A stretch of DNA of 64,000 bases from Margaritifera margaritifera. Lineage: Eukaryota; Mollusca; Bivalvia; Unionida; Margaritiferidae. The position numbers and the translations under genes are program-made. Positions 21,822 through 34,099 of the stretch are shown here, in pieces (position 1 is the stretch's first letter; each line of letters begins with the position of its first letter). The notes below the pieces were generated by a model that saw only the letters and a list, made by a program, of their open reading frames with translations, ran no database searches and had not been told where the DNA came from. The stretch spans positions 1 to 64,000 of the forward strand of contig JAQPZY010000353.1 of NCBI GenBank assembly GCA_029931535.1, read 5' to 3'.

Positions 21822-22285
21822 CTGAAAACAAGAACAAATATTGTATAACAAAATAATGTATGTGAATTTTTCATGTAAACTAGACTGAATGCAAATTAAA
21901 ACAGCAATACTTCACCTGCCCAGTGAGTCTCTATTTAATACAAATCAAAACAACAACAACTGAAGTTTGAATAGAAAAGATGTCAGCAATACTTAATTAT
22001 TTAAGTATTGGTGACAAGAAAGCACAAAACCAGCATGGTGAAATGATTGGACTTAAAAAGGAATACAATCCTTTAAATTCAAATTAAAAAAAAAGGTGTG
22101 TGAACGACTAAACACACAATAGAATATGCAAGTTGATGCAAAAATATATAGAATATAATGTAAATTTTGGAGATTAGTGTCTCAACAAAATTAGGGCAAG
22201 GGAGGCCACAAACTAGACTGGTATGGATAGGGAGATTAATACCTTCCTGAAAACCTGAAAAAGAAAGGAAGATAAAGGAACTTAC

Positions 22286-22320
22286 TTGGAATAGGACACA
22301 ACACAATGTGGGTGGTTAAC
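22286..22320 (-). other. Candidate 35-bp exon, minus strand
   Basis: Bounded on the minus strand by CCATCAG and a donor GTAAGTT. In phase 0 it reads VNHPHCVVSYS. The acceptor tract is mediocre. It is listed because its phases fit the candidates on both sides. Confidence 0.15.
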
Positions 22321-22595
22321 CTGATGGCAAGGTTACAAAACTATGACCGAAACTGTCAAGAACTCTCAAGACAGCTTATTTCCAACTATGAACATAATGA
22401 GGGTAAATACATTCAATTATTACGATATATGTAATAAAAGTGTCCAATTCATGGTAATAGATGTGAATTGAAGGCAATTGTTTGTAGAGTGCAAATTATC
22501 CAATCTTTGAGATAGCGTAAACCGGAGAAAAGATGATGACTATTAGGCATGCACCAGGTCATATCGTAGGCTTCTGGAATCTTCCAGAATGTTAC

Positions 22596-22657
22596 CTTAT
22601 TGGAGGATGAATTCTCATCATATTGACGAGGATGGTAGTCTGTCCTGGATAGGTTAG
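22596..22657 (-). other. Candidate 62-bp exon with a tyrosine motif, minus strand
   Basis: Bounded on the minus strand by GCGTAG and a donor GTAACA. In the phase left by the transmembrane exon at 51.6 kb it reads SRTDYHPRQYDENSSSNK. RQYDE recurs in the 50.3-kb candidate exon (RQYDELS). Such Tyr-Asp-Glu repeats are usual in cytoplasmic tails of invertebrate membrane receptors. The 29-kb distance from the transmembrane exon and the weak acceptor keep confidence low. Confidence 0.3.
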
Positions 22658-22902
22658 CTACGCAACAGCAACATATTTGTATTGCTGATAATAAACTAAT
22701 ATTTGTAACTATAAAAAAAATTCACCAAATATTCCATCAGTTTCTTCTTTGTGTATATTATATAAGTTTTAAGTGAAATATTTGTTTGACATTAACTCAC
22801 AAATAAGTTCTTTTATAAATATTGTCCACTTGTATATAATATTGAAGGCCTCATTGCAGATCAGCTAATATTTGGCTAAATGAGTTGTACCCTCTGGAAA
22901 TA

Positions 22903-22903
<1 letters not shown>

Positions 22904-22962
<59 letters not shown>
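22904..22962. repeat. (ATT)n microsatellite
   Basis: About 19 uninterrupted ATT triplets, directly visible. Confidence 0.95.
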
Positions 22963-23810
22963 GTTAGTACAACAATATCCTCGCATTCTTTCCTTTCCCT
23001 CCACACAGAAGATCTCACCCATACATATGAACCCACATACAGCCAATATACATGCAATTTGTATCTCACAACCTGCAAACATTCGCATTTCATTTCAGCC
23101 CTTTGTGCTGCTTGACTGCTCTTGATTCCATTTAAAACTGACATGAGGTCTGTGAGGGTAGGTTCAGTCTTATCTTGTGTAATACAAGCATGACATATAG
23201 AAGGGTTATTACAAATCAAGCTGTTCAAGCTTTGAATGGGGCTTTTGCTTTGCTTTGTTTCATTCTCCCCATACGGTTTATATGTCGAATGTTGATCTTT
23301 GTATTAAACAGTGGGCTTTGTTTTATCAGGCTTATTAAGCTCAAATGATAGCCTCTGCATATCAAGAAGGCAGTTTTTAATCAAAGTTTCAGCAAATGTT
23401 TTTAGTATGACTGTTACACTATTGACTGATACGTTGTATCATTCAATATGTATCCATATAATAAGCTAAAGTAGCTACCTAGTTAACTAAGGTGGACATG
23501 AAATAAATTCAGTAAGTGAAGGTATACGATCTTAGCCTTCTAATAAATGTAAAATATATGATACTGTATATAATGCTAAAATAATTGCAGACTGCAGGTA
23601 ACGAACAACTTCAGTATATAAATAACCAGTATATATGGACATTTCTAGTAGCAAATGGTTATAATCAAGTCAGAAAGCAGACCACATCTTTTCACTCTGC
23701 ACAAAACTGGAACTTTATTCAGTACATGGGCAGTACACATCTCAACGGATCCCAAATGTGACAAAATGAAATATACTTTTGATCATTGAGAGGCAGTTAA
23801 AATCTGAACT
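22963..23810. other. Non-coding stretch
   Basis: A minus-strand frame at 22,959-23,228 reads CHACITQDKTEPTLTDL and may be a scrap of a non-LTR retroelement ORF1, but this is too weak to call. Nothing else is recognised. Confidence 0.3.
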
Positions 23811-23839
23811 TCAGAAAAATGCCATCACAAATACCCACA

Positions 23840-24180
23840 CTTATTTCTTTAAGCCAACCTTTTCAGCCTTCAACCTCCATCATAATAGCTGCATCTAGGA
23901 ACCAAAATCTTCATTGTTTTCTACTTACTCCAGGAAAACACCATACCAAATATGAAATTTTCTCCTCATTCAGTATAGATGGAGTTCTAGTTACACGAAG
24001 AGTGCATATTACCTATAAAAATGAACTTTGACTATCCTCACTACGGGCTATACCAAGGAATCAAAACTATCATTGTCATCTACTCATCATTGTGAAACAT
24101 CATACAAAATGTGATAGCTCTCCATCAGTCAGTATAGATGGAATTCGACTTACAAGAAAATCAGCAACAAACAGATAAAC
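23840..24180. repeat. Two diverged copies of a ~140-bp unit
   Basis: The block at about 23,880-24,025 is repeated at about 24,035-24,170. Shared words include 'ACCAAATCTTCATTG', 'CTACTTACTCC', 'CATACCAAATGTGA' and 'CAGTATAGATGGA'. Similarity is obvious by eye but diverged. No coding potential. Confidence 0.6.
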
Positions 24181-24189
24181 AAATGAATG

Positions 24190-27100
24190 GACACATGGAT
24201 AGCTGGACATGATGTATTGCAATATCTCTGTAAACGTGTTGACATAACTAGTCCAAAGTAAAACATAAACTGTTTAATGTTTTATTTTATACAATTTTTA
24301 CTATTATCAGGTAGTTCTGTTTTAATGTATACCACTTTTCACCTACGTATGTTAGTGCTGTCTACATTGGCGAAATACAATTTTCCTAATGTAATACATG
24401 TATGCATCACTGTAGGAAGATTTATTGTCATGGTCTTTATCATGAATAGACCATGAACATCCATAATCAAAGTTCATTGTTGTCCATAGTCTGCCCATGG
24501 TATCACAACTGCAGACAAATTAATGCAGAAACTCTTGGTTGTCAAATGTTATCTTGTGACTGCATTTTGCCACCGATGACAATTTCACTTTCTGAAACTT
24601 GTTTAATTTTAATCATTGGGATGTTTTGGAGGTGGGTGGTAAAATTAGAGAATGCTAATAAATGTCCACTTACCTTGCATCAAGCTCTAAAGGTGTACCT
24701 GGAATTAAATATATTTGGATTGTCAAAATTACATTAGTAAGTTATATGAAGACCCAGTGGACACTCAAAACTATACTTTATGTTATACAGCTGGAATATG
24801 GAGACTAAATATGACTGATTTGTATAAATGGTACCTTTTGTATAAAGACAATATAAAAACATTTACAACTTAGAAATGTGTTCATGGAACATCGATACTC
24901 CACCACAGCGCCTGAAAATGAACTTAAAGCAAACCTTAACCAATGTATGATGGGCAGATAGAATGAGAGAAAAGGGTAAAACTATATGCTCCAACTGTTA
25001 TGATGGGGCAGAAAAATATAAATAGTACTATTTACAATCGATATACTTTGTGCAAAAAAACGATTAATCCACATGTGCATTTTTGCCAAACCATTTTAAA
25101 GATTTGAATCCTTTCTATGAGTTTTGTTGCATATCACCCTTAAGAAGGGTCTTTCAGACAAATACACTACATTGCGCTGACAATCACAAGTCAGAAAATA
25201 ATAACAGCAGACTGGTATGACACTGTGAAGCAAATTTAATTTCTGACAATACACTGGCAGTGTTGCCACTGTTTTACCAATTCATAGTAACATACTGCAT
25301 ACACCCAAGGGTGTATACAAAAATGTTTCAAAGGGGTTCGAGTTTAAAAGTTGTATTTCAGTGTGCATACAAAAAACAAATTTCATCATCTTAATACTGA
25401 ATAGTGAACTGTTTTACTGATGAATTCCTGCAAAACACTAAATGTATATACTGGTGATATTCTTCTTTTGAAAAGTGATATTATTTGATCAAGTTAATAT
25501 ATTAGGAGCAATAAAACATACTGGTTTGACACCCTTTATTTCATAAAAAGATCATATCAGCAATCTAGTGTCAGCTTATTGCATGTATCTTTTAAGTTCA
25601 TTAGAAGTGAATTGTCAGATTTTTTTAAAGGCAATTTATACACTACTTCAGAAAGATCTCTCTTGTCAGTCTAACTGGTTGGTTCTTTTTTTCTCAAGTT
25701 TCACAAGTTTATTTAAAACAATGGATATACATCATTGAAATATCACAAAATGTGATATATATACAGCAAAATCTACTAATTCCACTATCGCTCATAATGC
25801 TCTCTCTCTCTCTCACACATACACAAATATATGCAATTCCACCATTAATATCTTACCATCTTGTAGCATAAATAGGTACAATGGCCACTGGTACATAATA
25901 GCATATGTTGTCAATAAGTATAAAACAGGAAAGTTAGGTACAAAAAAGTATATTTCGTACAGTGTGTACATGCAGTTTTGAAAGTACATGTACTGATTAG
26001 TATATGGCTATGAAAGACAGCTGAGAAGTATTAGCAGGCTGTTATTCCTCTAATGCAGAGTATATGGGATATCAATTTAAGAACTACAGGAGTAACATAA
26101 TATAACCTTTCTTGATAATCATAATTGTTTATTTATTTATTTATTTATGTTATATTTAGAGTTCTTTATTTTGGAAAAGAAAAAAGAACACACCTAATGG
26201 TGAAACAGAGCAACAATATTATGCAAAGCTTAATGCATACTCAAAGTTATACAAGTAATGCAAGCACATCTCCAGTAATGTAGTAGCAAGCATAAGATTG
26301 TATGCAGCCCTGCTACTAGATCCGTACAAAGTTGTAACAACTGTAGATTTTGTTTTTTAGGTATAAGATAATATTCACCATAATAAATAATACTGCTACT
26401 GAAACTACTTATATATTAACAACTCTTTTGTAACTTTCAGGGCATCATCTACCTGTTTGTAAATTATCCCAAATAAAAATATGTTTTTGTTGAGAAGAAA
26501 ATGAGACAAATTTTGACATTTTTATTCATTCCAATCCAAAAAACTAGGAAAAGGCATTTTTTTCATACAATTCCAAAATATGCAAGCAACTGTTTCTACT
26601 ACATTCAGAAACAACATGTGTTAGTTGTCACTTTTCTCACTTTTCAAATTTTACTAAGAAAATTGTTTGTAACCAAAGTTATATGTAGCATTTTACTCTG
26701 AAATCAATGTAGTTTTGGACATTTTGTAATCTGCAATAGTAACTTTGCATGTATTAATTAATTCGAGACTCCATTTAAATTTGGATGCATTTGAAATAAG
26801 TCTCTTGATTCTTCAACTACCATTTTGTCTCCAATTAACAGAAATGCAGACGGATTTAAAATGGGTCATTGTATACAATTGTCAATAGCTATATCGAAGG
26901 TTTTTATACACTTTTACATACTTGCCATATTCCCAGACAGTATTGGGTTTTTGTGAGACTCAAAGAGAGTGTTTTGAGATCCCAAGGGGAATCAGTGTGC
27001 GTGACCACCCCCCCCCTCCGAAATCGACGTCATCCAAATGAGAATGAGCTATATTTTTAAATCAGCCTATACTGATTGGAAATTCAAATCTGAATAACAG

Positions 27101-28430
27101 AAAATACCATATGTTTGCTCTGAAGCATGTAATATACTTACAAACAAACAGAAATGTATACTTAACATTGTCAAATAACATCACCACAAACATGGTCACA
27201 ATCTCACAGACATTAAATACAAAAATACACCAAGTTACTGTCTTTAAAATCCATTGGACAGTGGAATGTAGTTTTAATTGCATGGATTCTTTGCTGCTTT
27301 CAATAGTTCAGTAGTTGGTTTGACGGTAATGCCAGTGTCATTTGCGTTCCCAAATATGCCTATACTTTTCCTTCGCGAATGTGCATCCACTTCTATGTTG
27401 GTGCAGGCAAAGACTAAAGTCTCTAAAAGTGAAAAAACCTGTAAGATGGCAATGAATATCCATTTCAAAACAATTAATCTGGCGATGAAAATATTCAAGG
27501 TTTATGGTAGTCGGCCAAGTTGCTAAAGTATTTGACCGTCGCTATTGTAACGCATTTTCGAGGTTAAGGTCACACCAGCAGCAGTGAAGATTTAATTTAT
27601 AAGCAGGCTGAATTATTGAAAAAAGGTACTAATTTGTGCAAATACGCAATTTGTCATTTGATTAATGATTTAATGCTTCCAAATTATTAAAATTCCCTGG
27701 TGCAGTTCATTTCAGGTTAACCAGATATTCAAATATGTTAATGTTTTCATGAGTTACTTGATCACATGATAAAACATTTATTTCAATAATGTAAACATCC
27801 AAGGATAATATGAGAAAGTTATGGTGGCAAAACTGTTAAAGCAAATAAGATTATCTCATTTTTTAGCACTTCTAGTGCATTATGTACTACAATTTTCCTT
27901 TGTTAATTTGAAATATAGTCTGTCCCCAAAATCTGGAGTGTGAGGGTCAAAGTGTTCCCTGACCTTTGGATCCTAGGTGCAACACTGCATTAGAGATTGA
28001 ATGGTGCTGTTGTTCAACCTACCGAAATAATCATGTTTTGAATTTTATAAATGGAGTAAAAATCCGACTTCAAAGAAAAATTGCCGCTGATCACAAACTT
28101 TAATAAAGATGGCTTCAGCATTCTCATTTAATGCAGTCAGTGATGTGTAATAACATTTGCTTTTCAACACGCATCCGTTTGATGTACTTAACTTCAGACA
28201 AATTGGGTTCCTCAACTTAGTGTACTTTACTTATGCAAAGTAGCCTAATGGGCTCTCCCTCAGCAGTGCTCAAAGTATTTGGCACAACACATCACCCTTG
28301 CTATTGTGAGCCAATTCAGCAAATCTCTGAAACGTGTCTGTTTATCTCTGACCGTCTTACCTTTTAATTGTCTCCAAAACAGCTGTATCAACTGCAACGA
28401 GGATTGTTCTACATGAGTTCTGAGCAAGAC
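24190..28430. other. Long AT-rich non-coding stretch
   Basis: Contains (CT)n/(CA)n at about 25,800-25,825 and an ATTT tract at 26,128-26,147. A minus-strand frame at 27,274-27,498 has a hydrophobic start (see rejected items). No supported gene. Confidence 0.45.
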
Positions 28431-28439
28431 TGTTTACTG

Positions 28440-30050
28440 TTTATACATACCATAGGTTACGGGCACATATCATTGTGATCAAGAAATGTACGTATTTTTC
28501 TGGGGGGTTTTGTGTTTTTTTTTGTTTCTTTTTTTGTGTGTGGGAAACTTTTTTTCGCAAAGATTGCTGAAAATATTGTTTTGTTAAACACGACCTTGTT
28601 GGGGGGAGTTTGGGAGTCTGAAATCGGGTTTTTCGCGTGACACGTCATGCTATGGCATGTATGACTTTTATCGTATTTATTACACTCTAAAACAAATGCA
28701 GAAAATGTGTTTAACTTGGAATGTGTTTATAAAGGTATCATAACTAATCAAAGTTCTATCTACATTAACCAAATCAATAACATACATAATTTCCTTTCCA
28801 AACCAATGTCTGAAAAATATACTATTATTTCCAATTTTAATATTTGGATTATACCATATCAGTGTCTGCGGTAAATCTTCTTGGTAATTTATTTTAAATT
28901 TACTTAATAGTTGCCTATATGCAGTTAAAACATCTGTCCAAAATCTATTCAGTTTTTTGTTGTTGATACTTTTAAAAACAAAATCTGTTCCAAAAGAGAA
29001 GAAATTTTCAATATACGCCGAAGATGCAGTTCATATATTTGTCCACTTGCCATCCGTTACTATGAGCCTTCTCAGCCAAGTCAGTTTAACAGAATCATTA
29101 ATATTCATTCTAGTTACCATTTGCATACCTACTTCCTATTAATCTTGAATCATCATATTTCTTTTCACTTTATCATTTGCAACATTCAAAAGGAATCCAT
29201 TGAAAATTGAATCAAGTTCTCACAGCACTTTTTGATCAGGATTTGGTAGTGCAAACAACAAGTGCGTTAATTTTACAACTCATTTTCCCATAAGGTGTAA
29301 GTCATTTTTTTGACCACTGAACCAGAAGATTTATAATTTCTCTAATTTTGGGATCATGACATATCTTGAACAAAGCATTACAATTTTAAGAAAATGATAT
29401 GTCAAGGAAAGTGAATTCAGTGGAGCTCCAGTGCAGATTGTGCTGTGAACAATATTGAGCTTTACAGCCTCTTCTAGTACCAAACCAAATTACTTTAGTT
29501 TTTTACAATATTTAAACTAAGTTCAGAAAATTTAGAAAGCTGATAGACAAGACCTAATGCAGCTTCAAGTGATTTTTCGGAACCATCTAAAGTAAGTGAA
29601 GTATCATCTGCATATTGAGATGTTAAATAAGTTTTAGTATTTACTTCAATACATTTGGATTGTTCCAGATCACATGGGCCAAACTCTCACAAATTATGAA
29701 TATATATGAGAGAGAACCCCCGTCTGCAACCTCTTTTTATATCAAACCGTCACGAACACTGATCATTCGCTATGACACAAGTTTGTATATTACTGTACAA
29801 GTTTTTTAATATCTGAGCTATAAAGACCATACTAAAGAATCAAATGCTTTCTTAAAGTTTATTAAAAGTATAGACTTGGTTTGTTATACTTTTTTGTATG
29901 AACAATACATTATAAACTGCGGTTATTTTCAAAGATATATCTACTTTTAATAAATCCCATCTAGTTTGTATTTATGATATCAGGTAAAACTATTGTTATA
30001 ATATTTGAGATACAAGCAGTGGCTATTTTATATGAAACATCTAAAAGAGA
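28440..30050 (-). pseudogene. L1/Tx1-type non-LTR retrotransposon reverse transcriptase, 5'-truncated relic
   Basis: Read on the minus strand from 30,050 down. It opens with PISLLDVSYKIATACISN (RT motif 2 region), then MGFIKSRYIFENN, and reaches QYADDTSLTLDGSEKSLEAA with the catalytic YADD at 29,600-29,614. LSKFSELSLN follows. The C-terminal part reads KLTHLLFALPNPDQ, LDSIFNGFLLNV, KLTWLRRLIVTDGKWTNI (about 29,040-29,090) and NIKIGNNSIFFRHWFGK (about 28,790-28,840). This order fits L1/Tx1-group elements. The endonuclease and ORF1 are absent because the copy is truncated at about 30,050, where the satellite array starts. Stops and frameshifts are frequent. Confidence 0.8.
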
Positions 30051-30054
30051 AATT

Positions 30055-31290
30055 GGTGAAAATGCAACGCTGATATGACTTTCCATCTACGAGGAGTAGT
30101 GATAGGATTTTCAAGATGTGGTGACCATATTGGATATTAGATCAGCATAAGTTTTATTTAAGACCAACTAGACACCATAAGAAATCTTCCATGAAAACAC
30201 CATGTTGATATGACTTTCCAATAAAGTAGCAATATAAAGAATTCAAGATGGCTGCTGTGGTGGCCATACTGAATGTCAGATTGGCACCATTTTCACTTAG
30301 CACCAACTAGATATCATAAGATGACTTTTAGTTCAAAACTGCATGTTGATATGACCATCCATTCAGGAGGAGTAGCGATAACAATATTTTAAAGATGGCA
30401 GCCATACTGGACATCAGATCAGCACCATTTTCATTTAGGAACAAGCAGACATCATAAAAAGTCTTTTAGTTGAAATTCCATACTAATATAACTTTCCGTT
30501 CAGAAGGAATAGCGATAACAAGATAACATCGAATATTAGATCAGCCCCATTTTCATTTTAGACCAAGTAGACTTCATGACAAGTCTTTTAATTAAAACGA
30601 AATGTTCATATGACCATCCATTCAGAATGAGTAGAGATAGTAAGATTTTCAAGATGGCCGCTGTGGTGGCCATGTTGGTTGTCTGAGCTAAGCCATTTTC
30701 ATTTCAGACCAACCAGTCATCATAAGTCTTATGGTATAAATCCCATATCAATATGACTTTCTGTTCAGAAATTGGAGAAGAGATAACACGATTTTCAAGA
30801 TGGCTGCTGTTGTTGCAATATTGGATGTCAGATTGGCACTATTTTCATTTACAATCAAATAGATATAAGAAGTCTTTTAGCGTAACTCCATGTTAACATG
30901 ACCATCTATTCAAAAGGAGTAGTGATAATAATATTTTCAAGATGGCCAATGTGGTGACCATATTGGATGTCCAAGCTAAACCATTGTCATTTAGGATCAA
31001 CTAGACATCATAAGAAGTCTTTTGGTAAATCCCTATATTGATATGACCATCCATTAAGGAGAAATTGCGATACAATTTTAAAAATAGCTGCTGTGGTGGC
31101 CATATTGGATGTCTGAGCAGCACCATTTTCATTTAGGACATGAAACACCATGTGATGAATTTGTGCGTAAAGTTTCATTGTAATAATCCAGGTTGTTTAG
31201 GAGGAATCGCAAAAACAAACTTGTGCTAACGGACAGATGAAACTCGTTCATCGTCGGACGACGGGCCATCTTGTTAATTAATCTGCTTTA
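30055..31290. repeat. AAGATGGC-family tandem array, block 1
   Basis: About eight degenerate units of some 145 bp. Each unit has the boxes TTCAAGATGGCTGCTGTGG, CATATTGGATGTCAGAT, CACCATTTTCATTTAG, CAACTAGACATCATAAGAAG, GTGAAAACCCCATGTTGATA and ATTCAGGAGGAGTAGCGATA. The array ends in a GGACGACGGGCCATC tail and the phrase GACCAGTAGAGCTAAC, which recurs at the ends of other blocks. No frame is conserved between units. Confidence 0.85.
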
Positions 31291-32439
31291 TGACCAGTAG
31301 AGCTAACAATCTTTGAGAAAGTGCAATTTCCATGAACAACCTTGTTCATGAATGAGAAACAAAAATGCTAAATTTAAATATATTTGAACTTAAAGATATA
31401 ACAACAAATAACTATATTAATGAAATATGCTGAATTTTTTTAAAATTTTCAATACTTATTACACATATATCACAACTATTAATAACAGTAATTCAAGCTA
31501 AAACAGTATTTTCCATCTACCGTATTAATATGATATTTCAACTGTCTTAAAAAAAATTGTAAAATATAAATTGCTATCTTCCCCTTGATTGTAGAATAAT
31601 AAGTCATGAGGTATATACAACTAGTGAACAGGAAATTAAAAATAGCAAGTAAATAACCAATACACATTGCAATGGATTATTATTATTATTATTTTAAATT
31701 TTATAATTAAAAAAATAAAGCTTTTAAAGTTTGCAATTGTTCTGTGAATCTGTCAGTACCAGATTCCATGGTATTTTGAATAGTCGAGTTCCTCAGAGTT
31801 TTAGGTATTAAAAGTCTATTAGAGTTGACAGAAGAAAAATTGATTTCTTCTCTTCAGATGATAATTTTAAAAGACTAAACTTGCTAATAATAATATGATA
31901 CATGCAAACATTCCTACAAAGCACAAGTTTCCTCTTTCCAGGAACATAAACTTAAATGCACTTTTTAGACAGAAACTAAATTCGTTCAGGGAATGCACTG
32001 TAAATAAATTACAGATAAGATAAAGGTGCAAATACACGTAAGAGCCTTCACTATAACAGTTACACCCCTATCAATGTAAGCTAAGTTCACAATGACTTTA
32101 AATGGGCAGAAGGATTTTGGATCCTAACATATGAGCGTCACTGCTAGGCCTCTATTATGTTAGCTTGAATAGTTCTATTAAACATGGGTTTTCATGGTCC
32201 TTCATGCAATGTGATACCTGAGAGAAAAAAGAAAAACAACACAACAACAAAAAAACTGTAATGAATAAGGAATATAAAATAAAAAAGAAATTCATTAAGT
32301 ATGATGCCCTGCAAATTAAACTATAACGTGCAAAGAAGAAATGCTGCAATAGGCAAATTAATTCTGGTTTAACAGTAAAAGGTTTAACATTCCAATGATT
32401 TTATAAAGAAGAAGACTAACTTGAAGTGGCTGAAACTCA
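31291..32439. other. Non-coding AT-rich stretch
   Basis: Short ATT run at 31,677-31,695. No gene or recognised repeat. Confidence 0.45.
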
Positions 32440-34060
32440 ACTGGTCAAACATAATTTCCAGGAATTCAAGATAAGACCACTTCTTCCTTTTAACTGTCAA
32501 GTGTTGAAACTATCTATGATATTCAGTGATATTTTTTTTTCTTCAAATTAGCTGCTGTTGTACACATATTGAACGTCAGCTTAGCACCATTTTCATTTAA
32601 GACAAAGTAGACATCATTAGAAGTCTTTTGGTGAAAACCCCATATCATAATGATCATCCATTCGGGAGAGGGGGGAGTAGTGACAACAATATTTTTAAGA
32701 CATTCATCAAGGCAACAATATTGGATGTACACTGGCACTATTTTATTTAGTACTTGGTGAAAACTGCTTGTTATAATGATCATCCATTCAGAGGGAGTAG
32801 TGACAAAAAGATTTCTAAGACAGTTGTCATGGCAGCTATATTGGATTTACAACTGGCACCATTTTCATTTAAGACCAACTAGGCATCATCAGAAGTGTAT
32901 TCTTAAAAACTCATGTTGATATAGCTATCCATTTGGAGAGGATTAAAGCTAACAATATTTTCAAGGTATGACTTTCCATTCAGGAGGAGTTGCAATAACA
33001 CCATTATCAAGATGGCTGCTGTGGTGGCCATATTGGATATCAGATTGGCACCATTTTTATTTAAGACCAACTGGTCATCATGAAAAGTCTTCTGGTGAAA
33101 AACTCATGTCAGTATAACTTTCTGTTCAAGTAGAGTTGTAGGAGCCCTGGGTTGTCAAAGGCGCTCACCTTTACCGATCACTGACATCTCACCTCTGTCC
33201 GCATGGGTTCGAATCTTGAGTTCGGACAACATGGGTATGTGAGACAGCTTGCCAGTAGCTTCCCGTGGGTCAGTGGTTCTTGCAGTGTTTTCCCGGGTTC
33301 TTCCTCCACCAGATATACTGGCCGTCATGTATATCATGTGCTGAAAGATGGCGTTAAACCCACAAACCACAAACCACAATCAAGTAGAGTTGTGATACAA
33401 TAGTTAAGATGACTGCTATGTTGGCCATAATGGATGTCAGATCAGCACCCTTTTCATTTATGATCAACTGGACATCAAAGAAGTCTTTAAGTGAAAACCC
33501 CTTGCTGATACGGCCATCCATTATGGAGGAGTAACAATAACAAAATGTTTAAGATGGCGGCCTTGGCAACCATATTCGACATCAAATCAGCACCATTTTA
33601 ATTTAGGACAAACTGGACATCATACGAACTCATTAAGTGGAAACCCCATGTAGATATTACCATCCATTCAGGAGTAGTGATAACAAGATTTTCAAGATGA
33701 CTGCCATGGTGGCCATATTGGGTGTCAGATTGGCACCATTTTTATTTAGAACCAATTGGACATCATATGAAGTTTTTTTCAATGAAAACCCAATGTTGAT
33801 ATGAAAATTCATTAAGGAGGAGTAGTGATAAAAAGATTTTCATAATGGCCACTGTGGCGGCCATATTGGATGTCTGAGCAGCACTATTTTCAGTTAGGAC
33901 CAACTAAACCATGGGATGAATGTGTGTGTAACGTTTCATGGAAATACTCCAAGTAGTTTTGGAGTAGTAGCAACAACAAACATGTGCTAACAGACAGATG
34001 GGTGACGGATGATAGATGGACAATGGACGACGGACAACAGACCATCCCATAAGCTCTTCT
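32440..34060. repeat. AAGATGGC-family tandem array, block 2
   Basis: Begins with the leader module also present in blocks 3, 5 and 7 (AGACCATTTCTTCCTTTTAA...TCTGATATTC at about 32,470-32,530), continues with about nine ~145-bp units, and ends with GACGGACAACAGACCATCCC and CTCTTCTGGTCTATAAT near 34,060. A SINE is inserted at 33,140-33,379. The leader, unit array and fixed end together make this look like a defined element with variable internal copy number. Confidence 0.85.
33140..33379 (+). mobile_element. META-type SINE (tRNA-derived), 240 bp, with 14-bp target duplication
   Basis: The head has a B-box-like GGGTTCGAATCT (about 33,205-33,216). The centre has GTTTTCCCGGGTTC and ACTGGCCGTCATGTAT, and the end has GCGTTAAACCC followed by a CACAAAC-repeat tail. 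This central and terminal domain resembles the META core of bivalve SINEs. The insertion is flanked by an exact 14-base duplication TCAAGTAGAGTTGT at 33,126-33,139 and 33,380-33,393, placing it inside a unit of the AAGATGGC array. It is therefore younger than the array. Confidence 0.75.
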
Positions 34061-34064
34061 GGTC

Positions 34065-34065
<1 letters not shown>

Positions 34066-34097
<32 letters not shown>
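34066..34097. repeat. (AAT)n microsatellite at array end
   Basis: About ten AAT triplets directly after the terminal phrase of block 2. Confidence 0.9.
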
Positions 34098-34099
34098 TA

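Noticed and set aside
22880..23125. Open frames encoding poly-Ile, poly-Tyr or poly-Asn across the ATT tract
   Set aside because: They are translations of a microsatellite.
22959..23228. Possible retroelement ORF1 scrap (CHACITQDKTEPTLTDL)
   Set aside because: Only about 40 residues look protein-like and no zinc-finger pattern is complete. The rest is translation of the microsatellite flank.
27274..27498. Minus-strand frame with a hydrophobic, signal-peptide-like start and the text RKSIGIFGNANDTGITVKP
   Set aside because: It begins at TTG, not ATG, an overlapping frame reads equally well, and I see no convincing splice donor. It could be a decayed exon but I cannot support it.
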